A DNA stretch of 64,000 bases from Sporisorium sorghi (GCA_023212695.1 JALCCG010000019.1:1-64000); one strand, 5' to 3'; numbered from the stretch's first letter, positions 45,194 through 54,426 are shown. The notes: generated from the sequence alone by a model not told the origin. Made by a program: numbers and translations.

Positions 45194-46081
45194 GTGCAAA
45201 TGACATTTGACTATAATCAAGATCTAAAAGTTAAAAACCCGCCAACAAAACAAGAAAAACAGAAACTCAATAAATCAATTTCCTTATTTACTCAACCTGT
45301 ACTTTCATTCGGAGAGAATGAAGAAGAGAATGGGGAGTACGGACCGTGGATTATAACAAACAAGTGCGATCGTGATATGCTGCGTCTTGCCGATTGTCAT
45401 TATTCCCGTGCTCGTAAGTCTATTGGAAGCAGTCAATTTACGAGACCAGGAAAAAATTTGGTCTTACGTACGGAAATAGGAGATGCCGGCTGGGTTTCTT
45501 GGTATTCAAAGAAGCGGGATGATCATTTCAAAGATGTTATTGAATGTACTTTTTTTAGAAATGAATCACGTTACCTCTCCTCTGATTTAGTAAAATGGGC
45601 TGTTTATGCCAGTGTTCAAAGGTGGGGGATACCTTCAGAAGGCTTTATCACATTTGTAAAGGACGACGCTATACAATCTACGAACCCTGGATCCAATTAT
45701 ATTCACGCTGGATTTAAAAAAGTGGGGCGTACCAAAGTTAGAAATCTCACAATACTGCAGCTTTTACCTAATCAAATCGAGGAGTCTCTTCACGATATCC
45801 GTCTTATACATCAATTATTCAGTGTTAGACAACTTATCCATGTTGCTTTGACTGATGGTGAATTAGAGGAAGCTATTAATATTTATCGTTTGGCGAAAAC
45901 AATTGAAGCAGGTCTACGTGAACAGAAGAGTGATATCGCTAGACGTAAACTTCATAAGTGGGATAGTTTTGTCCCTAATGAGGAACCTATGGATTTTTTA
46001 CATCATATGTTTACAGATAACTGGATCCCCGAAGAAATGTTATGTCTATTTGAAGATGAAAACAATTCCGAGGAGTGGTAA
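45194..46081 (+). CDS. Mom-like (GNAT-fold) DNA-modification protein, putative
   Basis: GGAGG is nine bases before the GTG at 45194; the ATG at 45200 is too far. The 295-residue product has LADCHYSRARKS (about residues 62-73), LVLRT...AGWVSWYS, FRNES, and LSSDLVKWAVYASVQRWGIPSEGFITFV...NYIHAGFKKVGRT, an order that recalls Mom proteins, which add an acetamide-type group to adenine in phage Mu DNA. I recognise the pattern only at family level. Its closeness to methylase-like and PP-loop genes supports a DNA-modification role. Confidence 0.55.
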   Translation: MQMTFDYNQDLKVKNPPTKQEKQKLNKSISLFTQPVLSFGENEEENGEYGPWIITNKCDRDMLRLADCHYSRARKSIGSSQFTRPGKNLVLRTEIGDAGWVSWYSKKRDDHFKDVIECTFFRNESRYLSSDLVKWAVYASVQRWGIPSEGFITFVKDDAIQSTNPGSNYIHAGFKKVGRTKVRNLTILQLLPNQIEESLHDIRLIHQLFSVRQLIHVALTDGELEEAINIYRLAKTIEAGLREQKSDIARRKLHKWDSFVPNEEPMDFLHHMFTDNWIPEEMLCLFEDENNSEEW

Positions 46082-46119
46082 ATATTGACTATAATAATCA
46101 GAAGTGAGGCAATTAACTT

Positions 46120-46449
46120 ATGAATAAACAAATCAACGAACTGTTATACCTTAGTAAAATCTCTTATGATGATAAGGCAAGTCTATACCAGGTTATTACT
46201 ACTTTAAGTAAAACAGTCCTTTACGAATTTAAAGTTGCAACAGGGGAGGATGATCCCGAAGAAATCGCAAACGTCTTAATCGCCGAAGACTGGTTTGAAA
46301 TCAAAAATGATGATATGAAGGAATGTAGTCTTAATTATTCTTACGATGAGAAGGGGAAATATTACATCATAGAAGACAATGGAAATACCTCCGAAACCCG
46401 CTCCTGGGTGGAGGCACTCTATGCATACGAACAATTAGTTAATAATTAA
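46120..46449 (+). CDS. Unknown 109-residue acidic protein
   Basis: GTGAGG precedes the ATG. The soluble, acidic protein (GEDDPEEIANVL...) has no recognised domain. It is 38 bases after the Mom-like gene and shares its terminator. Confidence 0.65.
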   Translation: MNKQINELLYLSKISYDDKASLYQVITTLSKTVLYEFKVATGEDDPEEIANVLIAEDWFEIKNDDMKECSLNYSYDEKGKYYIIEDNGNTSETRSWVEALYAYEQLVNN

Positions 46450-46453
46450 TGTG

Positions 46454-46488
46454 AAAAGGATTGGATCGTAAAGATTCAATCCTTTTTT
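46454..46488 (+). terminator. Terminator
   Basis: AAAAGGATTG pairs with CAATCCTTTT, with inner ATC/GAT; T-run follows. Confidence 0.85.
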
Positions 46489-46613
46489 AATCTTGTCGCA
46501 AAGAGGTAACTCGTATCAAATAATGTGAGATTTATCATTCTCGATAAAACACCCTCTATAATACGATTTTTACAAGCCGAGCACTGGCTATGTTAATGAG
46601 ATGAGGGATGAAG

Positions 46614-47297
46614 GTGAAATTGAGAAAGTCTTCAATGGTCATTATTGCAGTACTTTTGATTGTTACTTCTTGTGTAATAATGTTAGCTCTAATAAACAGG
46701 TCATCGGAGCTAGAAGGGTTACCAAACTACACTGATGATAAACAGAAAATTAATGTTGATGGATTCAAATATGAGAATCAACCTCATATAGGAGATCCCA
46801 ATGCGAAAATTAAAGTGATCGAATTTGCTGATTTTAAATGTCCTGCCTGTAAGAAGTGGAGTGCCGAAAACTTCGAGAAATTCAAATCCGAATTTATAGA
46901 TACCGGTAAAGTCGAGTTTTTTTATATGAACTATGCCTTTATTGATCGTGACTCCTATTTAGCTGCTGCTGCTGGAGAGGCTATCTACCAGCAAAACAAC
47001 GAAAAGTTTTGGGAATTCTATGAATTACTTTATCAAAACCAAGGCAATGAATCTGAAATTTGGGCCACACCTTCATTTCTGATTAAGCTCGTCAAAGAGA
47101 ATATCACTAACATTGACTTAGAGCAGTTTGAATACGATGTGAGGAATCATGTTTATTTACATGATGTAAAAGTGGATTATAAAACTGGAGGGTATTATGG
47201 AGTGAATGGAACCCCCTCTTTTTTTGTTAACGGTAAAATCCTTCGAAGCTCTTCGTACGAAGACTTGAGAAAGGCAATTTTAAGTGAATCAGAATAA
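46614..47297 (+). CDS. DsbA/BdbD-like thiol-disulphide oxidoreductase
   Basis: GAGGG (46603-46607) fits the GTG at 46614; an ATG at 46608 lies directly against it. The product (about 227 residues) has an N-terminal signal anchor (about 8-27) and a DsbA-type thioredoxin domain: FADFKCPACKKW (CPAC active site, about residue 77) and the cis-Pro loop GVNGTPSFFVNG near residue 205. Such proteins introduce disulphides into exported proteins; the secreted protease here could be a client. It is followed by a terminator. Confidence 0.87.
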   Translation: MKLRKSSMVIIAVLLIVTSCVIMLALINRSSELEGLPNYTDDKQKINVDGFKYENQPHIGDPNAKIKVIEFADFKCPACKKWSAENFEKFKSEFIDTGKVEFFYMNYAFIDRDSYLAAAAGEAIYQQNNEKFWEFYELLYQNQGNESEIWATPSFLIKLVKENITNIDLEQFEYDVRNHVYLHDVKVDYKTGGYYGVNGTPSFFVNGKILRSSSYEDLRKAILSESE

Positions 47298-47407
47298 TAT
47301 GGTTTTCGAAATGATACGTTTCAAAATTGCACTCTAGATAAACTCAGTTGCTCATTTATCAAAAGGGTATCTACAGAATTTCAAACAATAATGAATATGG
47401 ATCTAAG

Positions 47408-47432
47408 CACCCCATTATTGGGGTGTTTTTTT
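47408..47432 (+). terminator. Terminator
   Basis: CACCCC-ATTATT-GGGGTG is followed by seven T residues. Confidence 0.8.
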
Positions 47433-47546
47433 ATAAGTGCGGTTTGTTTCTCGAAAATGAGTAGAACATCTAATATTAGATTGTAAGGTAAATACAAGGA
47501 AACCACATGGAATTTCCATCTGATCAACCCAAGAAAGAGGGAGACT

Positions 47547-47564
47547 CAAGGTATCGGTACCTTG
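47547..47564 (+). promoter_or_regulatory. Short hairpin in the leader of the AAA gene
   Basis: CAAGGTA-TCGG-TACCTTG forms a perfect 7-bp hairpin 38 bases before the AAA ATPase start. Apart from this, the 300-base gap after the DsbA-like gene shows nothing notable. Confidence 0.45.
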
Positions 47565-47602
47565 CCAGTAATATTAATATCCTTTAGGAGGATTGATTAA
47601 GT

Positions 47603-49258
47603 ATGAAAGATATCATGGAATACCTGAACGCAGGATACCCTGCACTTTGGATACAGGACTGGGAAGAAGATCGAGTCTGTAAAGAATTAAAGAGACTTGC
47701 ATCTATCGGAAAAAAACAAGGTGCTCATTCAAAACCTCTTCATTATTTTGAATGGAGTTGTACCAAAGGGTTAGTAGATATGGAAACCGAAAAACCCATA
47801 CCGAATACTACGGACCCCTCAGATGCCTTAAGATATGTTGTTGGCGATAAAGCATCCAACTTCTCTATCTATGCTTTTAAGAACTTTCACCCTTACATAG
47901 AAAACCCTAATACAAAAAATATAATTATTCAGTTAATAAAAGATCTGATTCCCATAGGGAAACTTGATGAGCGGCACCTTATTTTTGTTAGTTCTTTAGT
48001 TAATATCCCAAGTGAACTATCAAAAGATATTACGCATATTCAGTTTGATCTTCCCGATGCAAAAATGCTCGATAATGTCCTTTACGATATTCTTTCTTCT
48101 ATAGCTAAAGGGAGAATAAATTATCCCGATAACAACAACCCGGAATACATGAAAAAGCTCATTCAAGAGGAAATCAATAAAATGGAATTTACAGAGGAAG
48201 ATCGCTATCGAGTTGTCCAGGCAGCTATGGGACTAACCTGTAGTGAGGCAGAGAATGCATTTGCATTAACATGGATCAGGCACAAATCCTTCACAACAGA
48301 TGATGCTGTTACTTCAGTACAAAAAATCAAGACTCAATTCATTAACAGTTCTGGGATTTTGGAGTACATCCCACCAAAGTTCTCTCTTAATGATATTGGT
48401 GGATTGGATGAGTTAAAAAAATGGCTGGTACTGTATCAAAAAGCATTTACAAAAGAAGCGCTGGACTTCGGGCTTTCTATTCCAAAAGGACTTGTGTGTA
48501 CTGGTCCACCCGGAACTGGAAAATCGGCTGCCGCACAGGCAGCATCAGCAGCATGGAAAATCCCGCTTCTACGCTTTGATATTGGAGCTATCTTTTCAAG
48601 TCTCTTAGGAGAAACAGAACAAAAGTTACGCTCAGTACTTCGCACTGCAGAAGCTTTATCGCCATGTATTCTCCAGATAGACGAGATTGAAAAACAACTC
48701 AGTGGAATTTCTACAGGAGGAAATGGAGATGGGGGTACAACTACTCGGGTAGGAGCGACTCTACTTACATGGATGCAGGAGAAAACAAAGCCCGTCTTTG
48801 TTTTTGGTACAGCTAATGATATATCCAAAATAGACTCTGCGCTTATTCGGAAAGGTCGTTTTAATGAAATCTTTTTTGTTGATTTACCTATGGATGAAGA
48901 GAGGGCAGAGATCTTTTCAATACATATTCGTAAGCGAGGACGCGATCCTAAATCCTTTAATCTGAACCAATTAGTGGGGAGTAGCGAGGGTTTTGGAGGA
49001 GCTGAGATCGAAAGCGCTGTCGAATCGGCTCTTTGGACAGCTTTTAATGATAATCAGCGGGAGCTAACAACTGATGACATCATGCAAGCTTTAGAACATA
49101 CCGTACCGGTGTCCATTACAAAAAAAGAAACGATTGATACTATTCGTGAGTGGTCAATAGGACGCGCAAGAAATGCGAGTTCATCGGTGAAAGTCATTGA
49201 TATGAAAAAACTAACTGATCGTTACAAGAGTGAAAAGACGCGGAAAATTTCATTCTAA
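47603..49258 (+). CDS. Ycf46-like AAA ATPase
   Basis: The 551-residue protein has an N-terminal region of about 250 residues (YLNAGYPALWIQDWEEDRV) and a classic AAA module: Walker A GPPGTGKS (301-308), Walker B ILQIDE (356-361), and RKGRFNEIFFVDLP with the arginine finger region. The N-terminal layout and the downstream neighbours match the Ycf46 family of cyanobacteria and plastids. TTTAGGAGG precedes the ATG. It starts a four-gene operon with Ycf35-like, DUF2997 and radical-SAM genes. Confidence 0.82.
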   Translation: MKDIMEYLNAGYPALWIQDWEEDRVCKELKRLASIGKKQGAHSKPLHYFEWSCTKGLVDMETEKPIPNTTDPSDALRYVVGDKASNFSIYAFKNFHPYIENPNTKNIIIQLIKDLIPIGKLDERHLIFVSSLVNIPSELSKDITHIQFDLPDAKMLDNVLYDILSSIAKGRINYPDNNNPEYMKKLIQEEINKMEFTEEDRYRVVQAAMGLTCSEAENAFALTWIRHKSFTTDDAVTSVQKIKTQFINSSGILEYIPPKFSLNDIGGLDELKKWLVLYQKAFTKEALDFGLSIPKGLVCTGPPGTGKSAAAQAASAAWKIPLLRFDIGAIFSSLLGETEQKLRSVLRTAEALSPCILQIDEIEKQLSGISTGGNGDGGTTTRVGATLLTWMQEKTKPVFVFGTANDISKIDSALIRKGRFNEIFFVDLPMDEERAEIFSIHIRKRGRDPKSFNLNQLVGSSEGFGGAEIESAVESALWTAFNDNQRELTTDDIMQALEHTVPVSITKKETIDTIREWSIGRARNASSSVKVIDMKKLTDRYKSEKTRKISF

Positions 49259-49306
49259 TAGATCTATTTATGTCATCCACACTAAAGTTAATGAGGAGGA
49301 TATTAT

Positions 49307-49681
49307 ATGTCATTTGTGGGAACGAGTTCTACATTTATTCGTGATGAAGAGTCATTACTAGAAGCTTGCAAGTTGTTAAACCTGACGCTAAAGAAAAACG
49401 CGAGGGCACGCGTTCATTTAGGATCTGTTAAGGCAGATTACGTTATTAAGCTTGATGGTCCATTTGATGTTGGTCTTGTAAAAGACGGCGAGAACTATTC
49501 AATAAAAGCAGACTGGTGGAACGGTCATGTCGCCAAGGTAATTGGGGAAAACGGTTCTAAGTTGCTTCAAGCCTATTCAGCAGCAGCTACTGTAAAAGTA
49601 GCAAAAGCCCAAGGAAAGCAAATTGAAATGCAACGGATTGAAAACGGCGATATTAAATTAATTTTGAGAGCAGGTGCATAA
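49307..49681 (+). CDS. DUF1257 (Ycf35-like) protein
   Basis: The 124-residue product has the DUF1257 pattern: short strand-rich domain with ARARVHLGSVKADYVIKLDGPFDVGL and DWWNGHV. The biochemical function of this family is not known. It is consistently found with Ycf46-like ATPases and DUF2997, as here. AGGAGG precedes the ATG. Confidence 0.8.
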   Translation: MSFVGTSSTFIRDEESLLEACKLLNLTLKKNARARVHLGSVKADYVIKLDGPFDVGLVKDGENYSIKADWWNGHVAKVIGENGSKLLQAYSAAATVKVAKAQGKQIEMQRIENGDIKLILRAGA

Positions 49682-49684
49682 CTA

Positions 49685-49894
49685 ATGGCCGATCAACGTG
49701 TAGAGGTCATATGTCACGCGGATGGTACTATTACGATCGAAGCTTTCGATTATGGAGGCGATTCCTGTGATCAAGCAACAAAAGAAATTGAGCAAATCTT
49801 GGGATTTGAAGGATTAGTGAAAGTTAGAAAACCTGAGTTTCTCCATGTTGATGTTCAATCTCAACAATTAAAAACAAATGTAACAGGAGGATAA
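49685..49894 (+). CDS. DUF2997 protein
   Basis: The 69-residue protein has the DUF2997 pattern (ICHADGTITIEAFDYGGDSCDQATKEIEQ). It starts three bases after the DUF1257 stop and ends three bases before the radical-SAM gene, so the three are clearly one translation unit. Function unknown. Confidence 0.78.
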   Translation: MADQRVEVICHADGTITIEAFDYGGDSCDQATKEIEQILGFEGLVKVRKPEFLHVDVQSQQLKTNVTGG

Positions 49895-49897
49895 CGG

Positions 49898-50461
49898 ATG
49901 CGAATTCACTCTTTTACACCAAGCACGCTTGTGAACGGTCCTGGAAATCGTGCAATGATTCACTTTCAAGGATGTACATTGAATTGTCCCGGCTGCTTTA
50001 ATGCTTTTACCCATTCGATGACAGGAGGGATGGATTTGAGCGTTGAAGATCTCCTAAAGCTCATACCACCAGAAATTGAGGGTGTGACTATTAGTGGGGG
50101 TGAGCCCTTTCTTCAATCCCGCTCCCTACTTCAATTGGTGGAAGCTATTCGTCAGAAGAATAAATCTATAGTTGTTTTTAGCGGATTTTATCGTCATGAA
50201 ATCTCCAATATGAAGTATGGCCCTGACATACTTAGTCACATTGATGTATTAATTGATGGACGATTTGAACGAGAAGATATTTCTGAATCGGGAATACGTG
50301 GTTCCAATAATCAAACCATTCACTTGATAACCGACCGTTATACTATAGATCAATTTCAAGAAAGAAACGTGGAAGTAACAATTGATTCTAAAGGTGCTAT
50401 GTCCATGACTGGTTTTCCATCAGAAAAACTTCGTGCGGACATGCGTTTCATGGGGGTATAA
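49898..50461 (+). CDS. Small radical-SAM activase-like protein
   Basis: The 187-residue protein has a CxxxCxxC cluster motif (QGCTLNCPGC, about residues 25-34) and a SAM-binding GVTISGGEPFLQ (about 65-76), with the length and pattern of NrdG-type activating enzymes. No glycyl-radical enzyme gene is visible in the window, so its target is probably another protein of this operon. AGGAGG precedes the ATG. Confidence 0.8.
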   Translation: MRIHSFTPSTLVNGPGNRAMIHFQGCTLNCPGCFNAFTHSMTGGMDLSVEDLLKLIPPEIEGVTISGGEPFLQSRSLLQLVEAIRQKNKSIVVFSGFYRHEISNMKYGPDILSHIDVLIDGRFEREDISESGIRGSNNQTIHLITDRYTIDQFQERNVEVTIDSKGAMSMTGFPSEKLRADMRFMGV

Positions 50462-50506
50462 TAATGACTCCTTTTATATTTGGGGAAAGGAGTGAGCGGA
50501 AAAAGT

Positions 50507-51112
50507 ATGTTTGGCCAATTAGTTAGAGGTATTTTTATAACTTCTCTTTGCTTGCTGCTCATTTCTTTTGCTCCAAAATTTATTGAATTGATACCAGAAC
50601 AGACTTCTGATGTCGATTCATCGTTAGATCTAACTCCTTTGGAGAAAGAAAATGCAGCAAAAGGTTCTAGCGGAAAGGAAGAATCTTCAGAACAGTTTTC
50701 TGATTCGATTTATCAATTAAAAAACTTGTTGATGTTATTTATTAAAATAGTTAGATTTATATTAATCATAACTTTATTAGTATTACTATTATTATTTTCC
50801 TTCAGTATCATTAGTGGTGAAGGTTATTGGGGAACTCGATCAGAACGTTCCCTTCGAGAAGAAAGAGATGTTCAATCACAAGACCAGGCACCATCCGTAG
50901 CTGATGCTTTAGAAAACATAATTGCTAATGCTACACCCGATGCTCTCATAAGTTCATCTACTGATAGCCATATACCCATTGATTTGTCCAAGTCTTTTTC
51001 TGGAGCTGAAGTCACTGGTTCTCGAATAATTCGTGAGTCCTCAGAAGAGGAACATCCAAAAACGAACGATGAAAAACCTAGTGGTGAAATACGACGAATA
51101 ATACACTCATAA
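50507..51112 (+). CDS. Two-segment membrane protein, unknown
   Basis: I start it at the ATG at 50507 (AAAGGAGTG upstream, slightly distant). The 201-residue product has an N-terminal membrane segment (about 9-25), a polar loop, a second long hydrophobic segment (about 80-103) and an acidic, Ser-rich cytoplasmic or external tail. It is immediately downstream of the radical-SAM gene and may belong to the same operon. No family is recognised. Confidence 0.6.
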   Translation: MFGQLVRGIFITSLCLLLISFAPKFIELIPEQTSDVDSSLDLTPLEKENAAKGSSGKEESSEQFSDSIYQLKNLLMLFIKIVRFILIITLLVLLLLFSFSIISGEGYWGTRSERSLREERDVQSQDQAPSVADALENIIANATPDALISSSTDSHIPIDLSKSFSGAEVTGSRIIRESSEEEHPKTNDEKPSGEIRRIIHS

Positions 51113-51173
51113 ATCCACAAACACACGAAATGCTAAAAAAACTTAAAACAAACATCTGAGTATATAAGCATAT

Positions 51174-51389
51174 TTGAAAAAGGAGCGATCAATTATCGAA
51201 ACGGAAATTCTTCCTGGTTCACAGGCATTTTATGAAAATGAGTTGAGAAATGGTAGTGAATCGACTGATAGAATGTATTATTTATTAAGTAAGCATCTTA
51301 TTAACTCGGATATGAATATAGTAGATATTCTCATTTGTTTGGAAAATCTTATTCATGCATATGAAAGTGTTAGAATAGAGGCGTCGTAG
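51174..51389 (+). CDS. Small protein with possible non-standard start
   Basis: The frame opens at TTG 51174 (71 residues) but has no ribosome site there. AAAAAGGAG lies 7 bases before an in-frame ATT at 51192, suggesting translation from a rare ATT codon, giving 65 residues. The product is acidic and helical. No family is recognised. Confidence 0.5.
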   Translation: MKKERSIIETEILPGSQAFYENELRNGSESTDRMYYLLSKHLINSDMNIVDILICLENLIHAYESVRIEAS

Positions 51390-51459
51390 TATTATCCATC
51401 GACCTTTAAGATATGCTACTAATGCTGAAAATACTATTAAAGTAACAGTATAGTTAGAG

Positions 51460-51499
51460 CAAACCCCGCTTCTCATAAACAATAGAGAAGTGGGGTTTG
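51460..51499. terminator. Bidirectional terminator next to rep
   Basis: CAAACCCC and GGGGTTTG pair with inner CTTCT/AGAAG. Confidence 0.8.
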
Positions 51500-51536
51500 T
51501 TCATTCTTATGGACAATCTTCAAAAAATTTGAAGAG

Positions 51537-52778
51537 TTAAATATGTTGCTCAGAATCACTTATGTAATAAGCAAGTGCTTGTTTTGCATAGTGGTGATAA
51601 ACATCTTCATCTTCTAGAGGTTTTAAGTTCAATAAGTGGCGTTCGTTCGAGCAAGTAACAATTTTATCTAGGATACTTTTCATCATAATTGAAGTTGCTT
51701 CATCAGTTTCGTACACTTTTTCGTTAATACATTTTTCGTAAAAGAAAATGATTTTACCGATCTGTTGGTTTAACTCTGTTATGGATGTTTCTTTATTATC
51801 GGGATCTTCAGGAGCATAGAATATACCGCAATCAGCGTAATTCTCTTCAATTGCTTTTATAATATACCCTGAGACACTACTCACATCTTTTGTTTTCATT
51901 CGTTCAAACACGTAGAGAATGTTCTCTCTAATGCGTTTTTCACCATGATTCTTAACAAGTGCTTTCGATTGTTTTTGGTTTATATCAAACCGGCTTAGAA
52001 GTTCATAAATAGGCTGATTGTTAATATATTCAGCGTCATTAAGATTTTCTCGTACTTCTTTAGCATTACGGAAGATATGGAACGTAATACTGACGACCCG
52101 CTGACCATTCTTAGTTTCCTCTATTTCAAATCTTATGTCGGTTTTCTCAGCTAATTCTTCTTGTGCTGTCAACAGAACGCGACTTTTAAGATGTGAGTAT
52201 CTTTCATACAAACCTGGTTCAATTTCTAATTTTTCTTTGAGTTCAGCAATCGATTTAAACTTACGTTTACCAAAATAGAGGTACTGCTTTAATAACATGT
52301 AAAGCTTAAGTGAATGATTGCTACGAAGATATAAAACATTCCAAAGCTTAAATTTAGTGAAATTCTGCTTCAACTGCAAAAGGTAGGGTTGTAATTGGGA
52401 AGAAAACTCTAATTCTATTATCCCTTTACCATGATAATAACGTGCAGACGCAAGCCAGTTTGCTTCAAGAGTCGAGTTCATTTGTGGTTCATCTATCACA
52501 ACTTCTTTACTACGAAGTTTAGTAACAATGTCACGTACTCTTTTATAAAAGTTTCTGTCATTAATGTCGAGTCTCTCGGCAATTTCTTTCACTTTAAAAA
52601 AATGCGTTTTGAAATTTTTGTCTTCAGGATGGATACGAGAGGCTAAAATATATATTAACCTGCGTTCATATAGTGTGAGGTTGGTTTTAGCTTCGATTAG
52701 AGCATTAGATTCTGAAACGATATAGTGATGTGAAATTGGATCTGGTTCAAAATTCATCTCCAATTGTTCCTCGTTCAT
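51537..52778 (-). CDS. rep: Replication initiator, Rep_3 superfamily
   Basis: The 413-residue protein starts at the ATG at 52778 (GGTGAT upstream). It has two winged-helix-type domains of the Rep_3/RepB initiator family: SNALIEAKTNLTLYERRLIYILASRI (about residues 24-49) and the LWNVLYLRSNHSLKLYMLLKQYLYFGKRKFKSIAELKEKL region (about 145-190). Rep_3 proteins bind iterons and open the origin. An array of GGCCACAC iterons with a DnaA box lies just upstream, which supports the call strongly. Confidence 0.88.
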   Translation of the reverse strand: MNEEQLEMNFEPDPISHHYIVSESNALIEAKTNLTLYERRLIYILASRIHPEDKNFKTHFFKVKEIAERLDINDRNFYKRVRDIVTKLRSKEVVIDEPQMNSTLEANWLASARYYHGKGIIELEFSSQLQPYLLQLKQNFTKFKLWNVLYLRSNHSLKLYMLLKQYLYFGKRKFKSIAELKEKLEIEPGLYERYSHLKSRVLLTAQEELAEKTDIRFEIEETKNGQRVVSITFHIFRNAKEVRENLNDAEYINNQPIYELLSRFDINQKQSKALVKNHGEKRIRENILYVFERMKTKDVSSVSGYIIKAIEENYADCGIFYAPEDPDNKETSITELNQQIGKIIFFYEKCINEKVYETDEATSIMMKSILDKIVTCSNERHLLNLKPLEDEDVYHHYAKQALAYYISDSEQHI

Positions 52779-53279
52779 CGAGATCACCAACTTTTATTTT
52801 ATTTCCATCTAGTAGAGATCATATCGGATATTTAATCGAAGTTCCACTCACTTTTGTGTGGCCGGTTTTTTTGACATAAATTGTTCTCTATAGAGAATGT
52901 TTTAATACAAAAATCTAAAGTTAATCGATCAATCAAGAAATAACAAGCGTTTATTTTATCCGGCCACACGAAGCAGAGTAGTATTTGGATCTATTTTGCT
53001 ATAGATCCTTTTAATATAGCGGCCACACAAAGCAGAGTTCGTATTATATGCATCGTCAAAAGAGGCCACACGAAGCAGACTCTATCATCATTTAATATAA
53101 GCTCTGATATAGAGGTGGGCTTTTTAAGGTTATTACAGGCCACACGAAGCAGATAGATGCTGTCCTGTAGATAATGTATAGGACTTGAAATAATCTATTT
53201 TCAACAATTATCTATATGTATTCAGTTAAAATTATCCGTTTTGTGTGGCCAGTGAAAATAAGCATTATCGGTCATTATC

Positions 53280-53450
53280 GAAAAAGGTAATTAATTTTTG
53301 AATTTAAACATAGTAGTAAAGAGTATATTCATTTTATAGGAAATATTGAGGTAGATAATTCAGCTGATAATAAAGAGCTTATTTTATAACTATATTTTCT
53401 TTTATATTTTTTATTATTTGTTCTTTATTTGTTTACCTGTTTAGAAGATG
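53280..53450. other. AT-rich stretch, candidate DNA unwinding element
   Basis: Very AT-rich sequence with TTATTTTATA and TTTTATATTTTTTATTATT runs lies between iteron groups, as expected for the melting region of an iteron origin. Confidence 0.6.
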
Positions 53451-53664
53451 GATTTAGCCAAGTCTAGCAAGAGAAGATGGGTTCAAGCGGCCACATCAAG
53501 CAGACTCAAATATCACATATAACAGACAGACCGGCCACACATAAGTGAGGATAGCGGCCACATTAAGCAGACTTGCCGGCCACATTAAGCAGTATATAGA
53601 GGCCACACGTAACGGAGTTTATTCTCGTTTACCTTTGATCATTAAAGTTTTTTGTCAGAAAGTG

Positions 53665-53673
53665 TGTGGATAA
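53665..53673 (-). promoter_or_regulatory. DnaA box
   Basis: TGTGGATAA is the exact reverse complement of TTATCCACA, the consensus DnaA site. It lies between direct and inverted iteron groups. Confidence 0.8.
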
Positions 53674-54135
53674 GTGGGTATTTATTCTGCTTTGTGTGGC
53701 CTCTCATTACTTTACGGCTCACTATGTTCTTTTCCACGTGGCCTCTAAACGTTTAATTATCGCTCATCGATTCCGCGTTTTGGATTTTGTCTGCTTGACG
53801 TGGCCTCTAATAAAACAATATAAGCATCTTCATTCTCAACCTTGGTTATAAGGCTTTCTAGTTATCTTGCCCTGCAGTTTGTTTGTTGGATAGTCTGCTC
53901 GGTGTGGCCAGCTATCAGGCCCAAAGCGATAATGCTAGAATAATACTGAAATTGTGTATATCTTGATAATTATGTCTGTGTTTTGTGGCCGGTAGTGTTG
54001 CTTCTGTACGAGAGTCAAAAAGTCTCTCATATTGAAAGAGCCTTTTTGAAACACGCGATAAGAAGCCATAAAACATAATCTCCTAATCATTTGAATCGGC
54101 AAATTGAATATCAAATCAATGAAATTCACCCTGTT

Positions 54136-54426
54136 TTAGCTAATAGATTTTTTAACCACACTTTTTTTCATATTTGTTAAACGATCAAGTTTCTTTTTCT
54201 CTTCAATATCCATCAGATCCCAGAACCCAGGGACTGTTTCTAAATCATATTTATAGACTGCTTCAATCATCTTAAGATTTACTTCTTGTTTTAAATCATT
54301 CCTATCTTGGTTAGAGGTTTGCCACAATGACTTTTGGATCTTCGGCGTATATTTTTGTATTATTGTCTCCATCGCAGTTGCATCTTTTTCCTGAGCTTTT
54401 TTAATTAAGGAGATTAACGATTCCAT
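54136..54426 (-). CDS. Sigma-factor-like region 2 partner (HTH_16/RsoA-like)
   Basis: The 96-residue protein (LISLIKKAQEKDATAMETIIQKYTPKIQKSLW...DLKQEVNLKMIEAV) matches the helical N-terminal region found in RsoA-like co-sigma proteins and HTH_16 proteins, and resembles sigma-70 region 2. GGAGAGGTG precedes the ATG. It starts only five bases after the sigma-like gene encoded upstream on the same strand, suggesting a split sigma factor like SigO-RsoA of B. subtilis. Confidence 0.72.
   Translation of the reverse strand: MESLISLIKKAQEKDATAMETIIQKYTPKIQKSLWQTSNQDRNDLKQEVNLKMIEAVYKYDLETVPGFWDLMDIEEKKKLDRLTNMKKSVVKKSIS

Larger units (their letters stand above)
52850..53993. repeat. oriV: Replication origin: iteron array
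   Basis: GGCCACAC(G/A)AAGCAGA iterons occur in direct orientation at 52972, 53031, 53063, 53138, 53489, 53533 (partial), 53556, 53577 and 53601, and in reverse at about 52857, 53242, 53684-53701, 53737, 53789-53804, 53893-53909 and 53975-53991. The GGCCAC core is most conserved. An AT-rich stretch near 53280-53450 and a DnaA box are inside. This is a typical Rep_3 iteron origin and incompatibility region. Confidence 0.88.

Noticed and set aside
48436..48828. Long minus-strand frame inside the AAA ATPase gene
   Set aside because: It is antisense to a well-identified coding region and has Ser/Pro-rich shadow composition.
53666..53851. Plus-strand open frame in the origin
   Set aside because: It spans iterons and a DnaA box and has no ribosome site.
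52850..53993. CRISPR array
   Set aside because: The repeats are short, irregularly spaced and in both orientations, with no cas genes; they fit Rep iterons.
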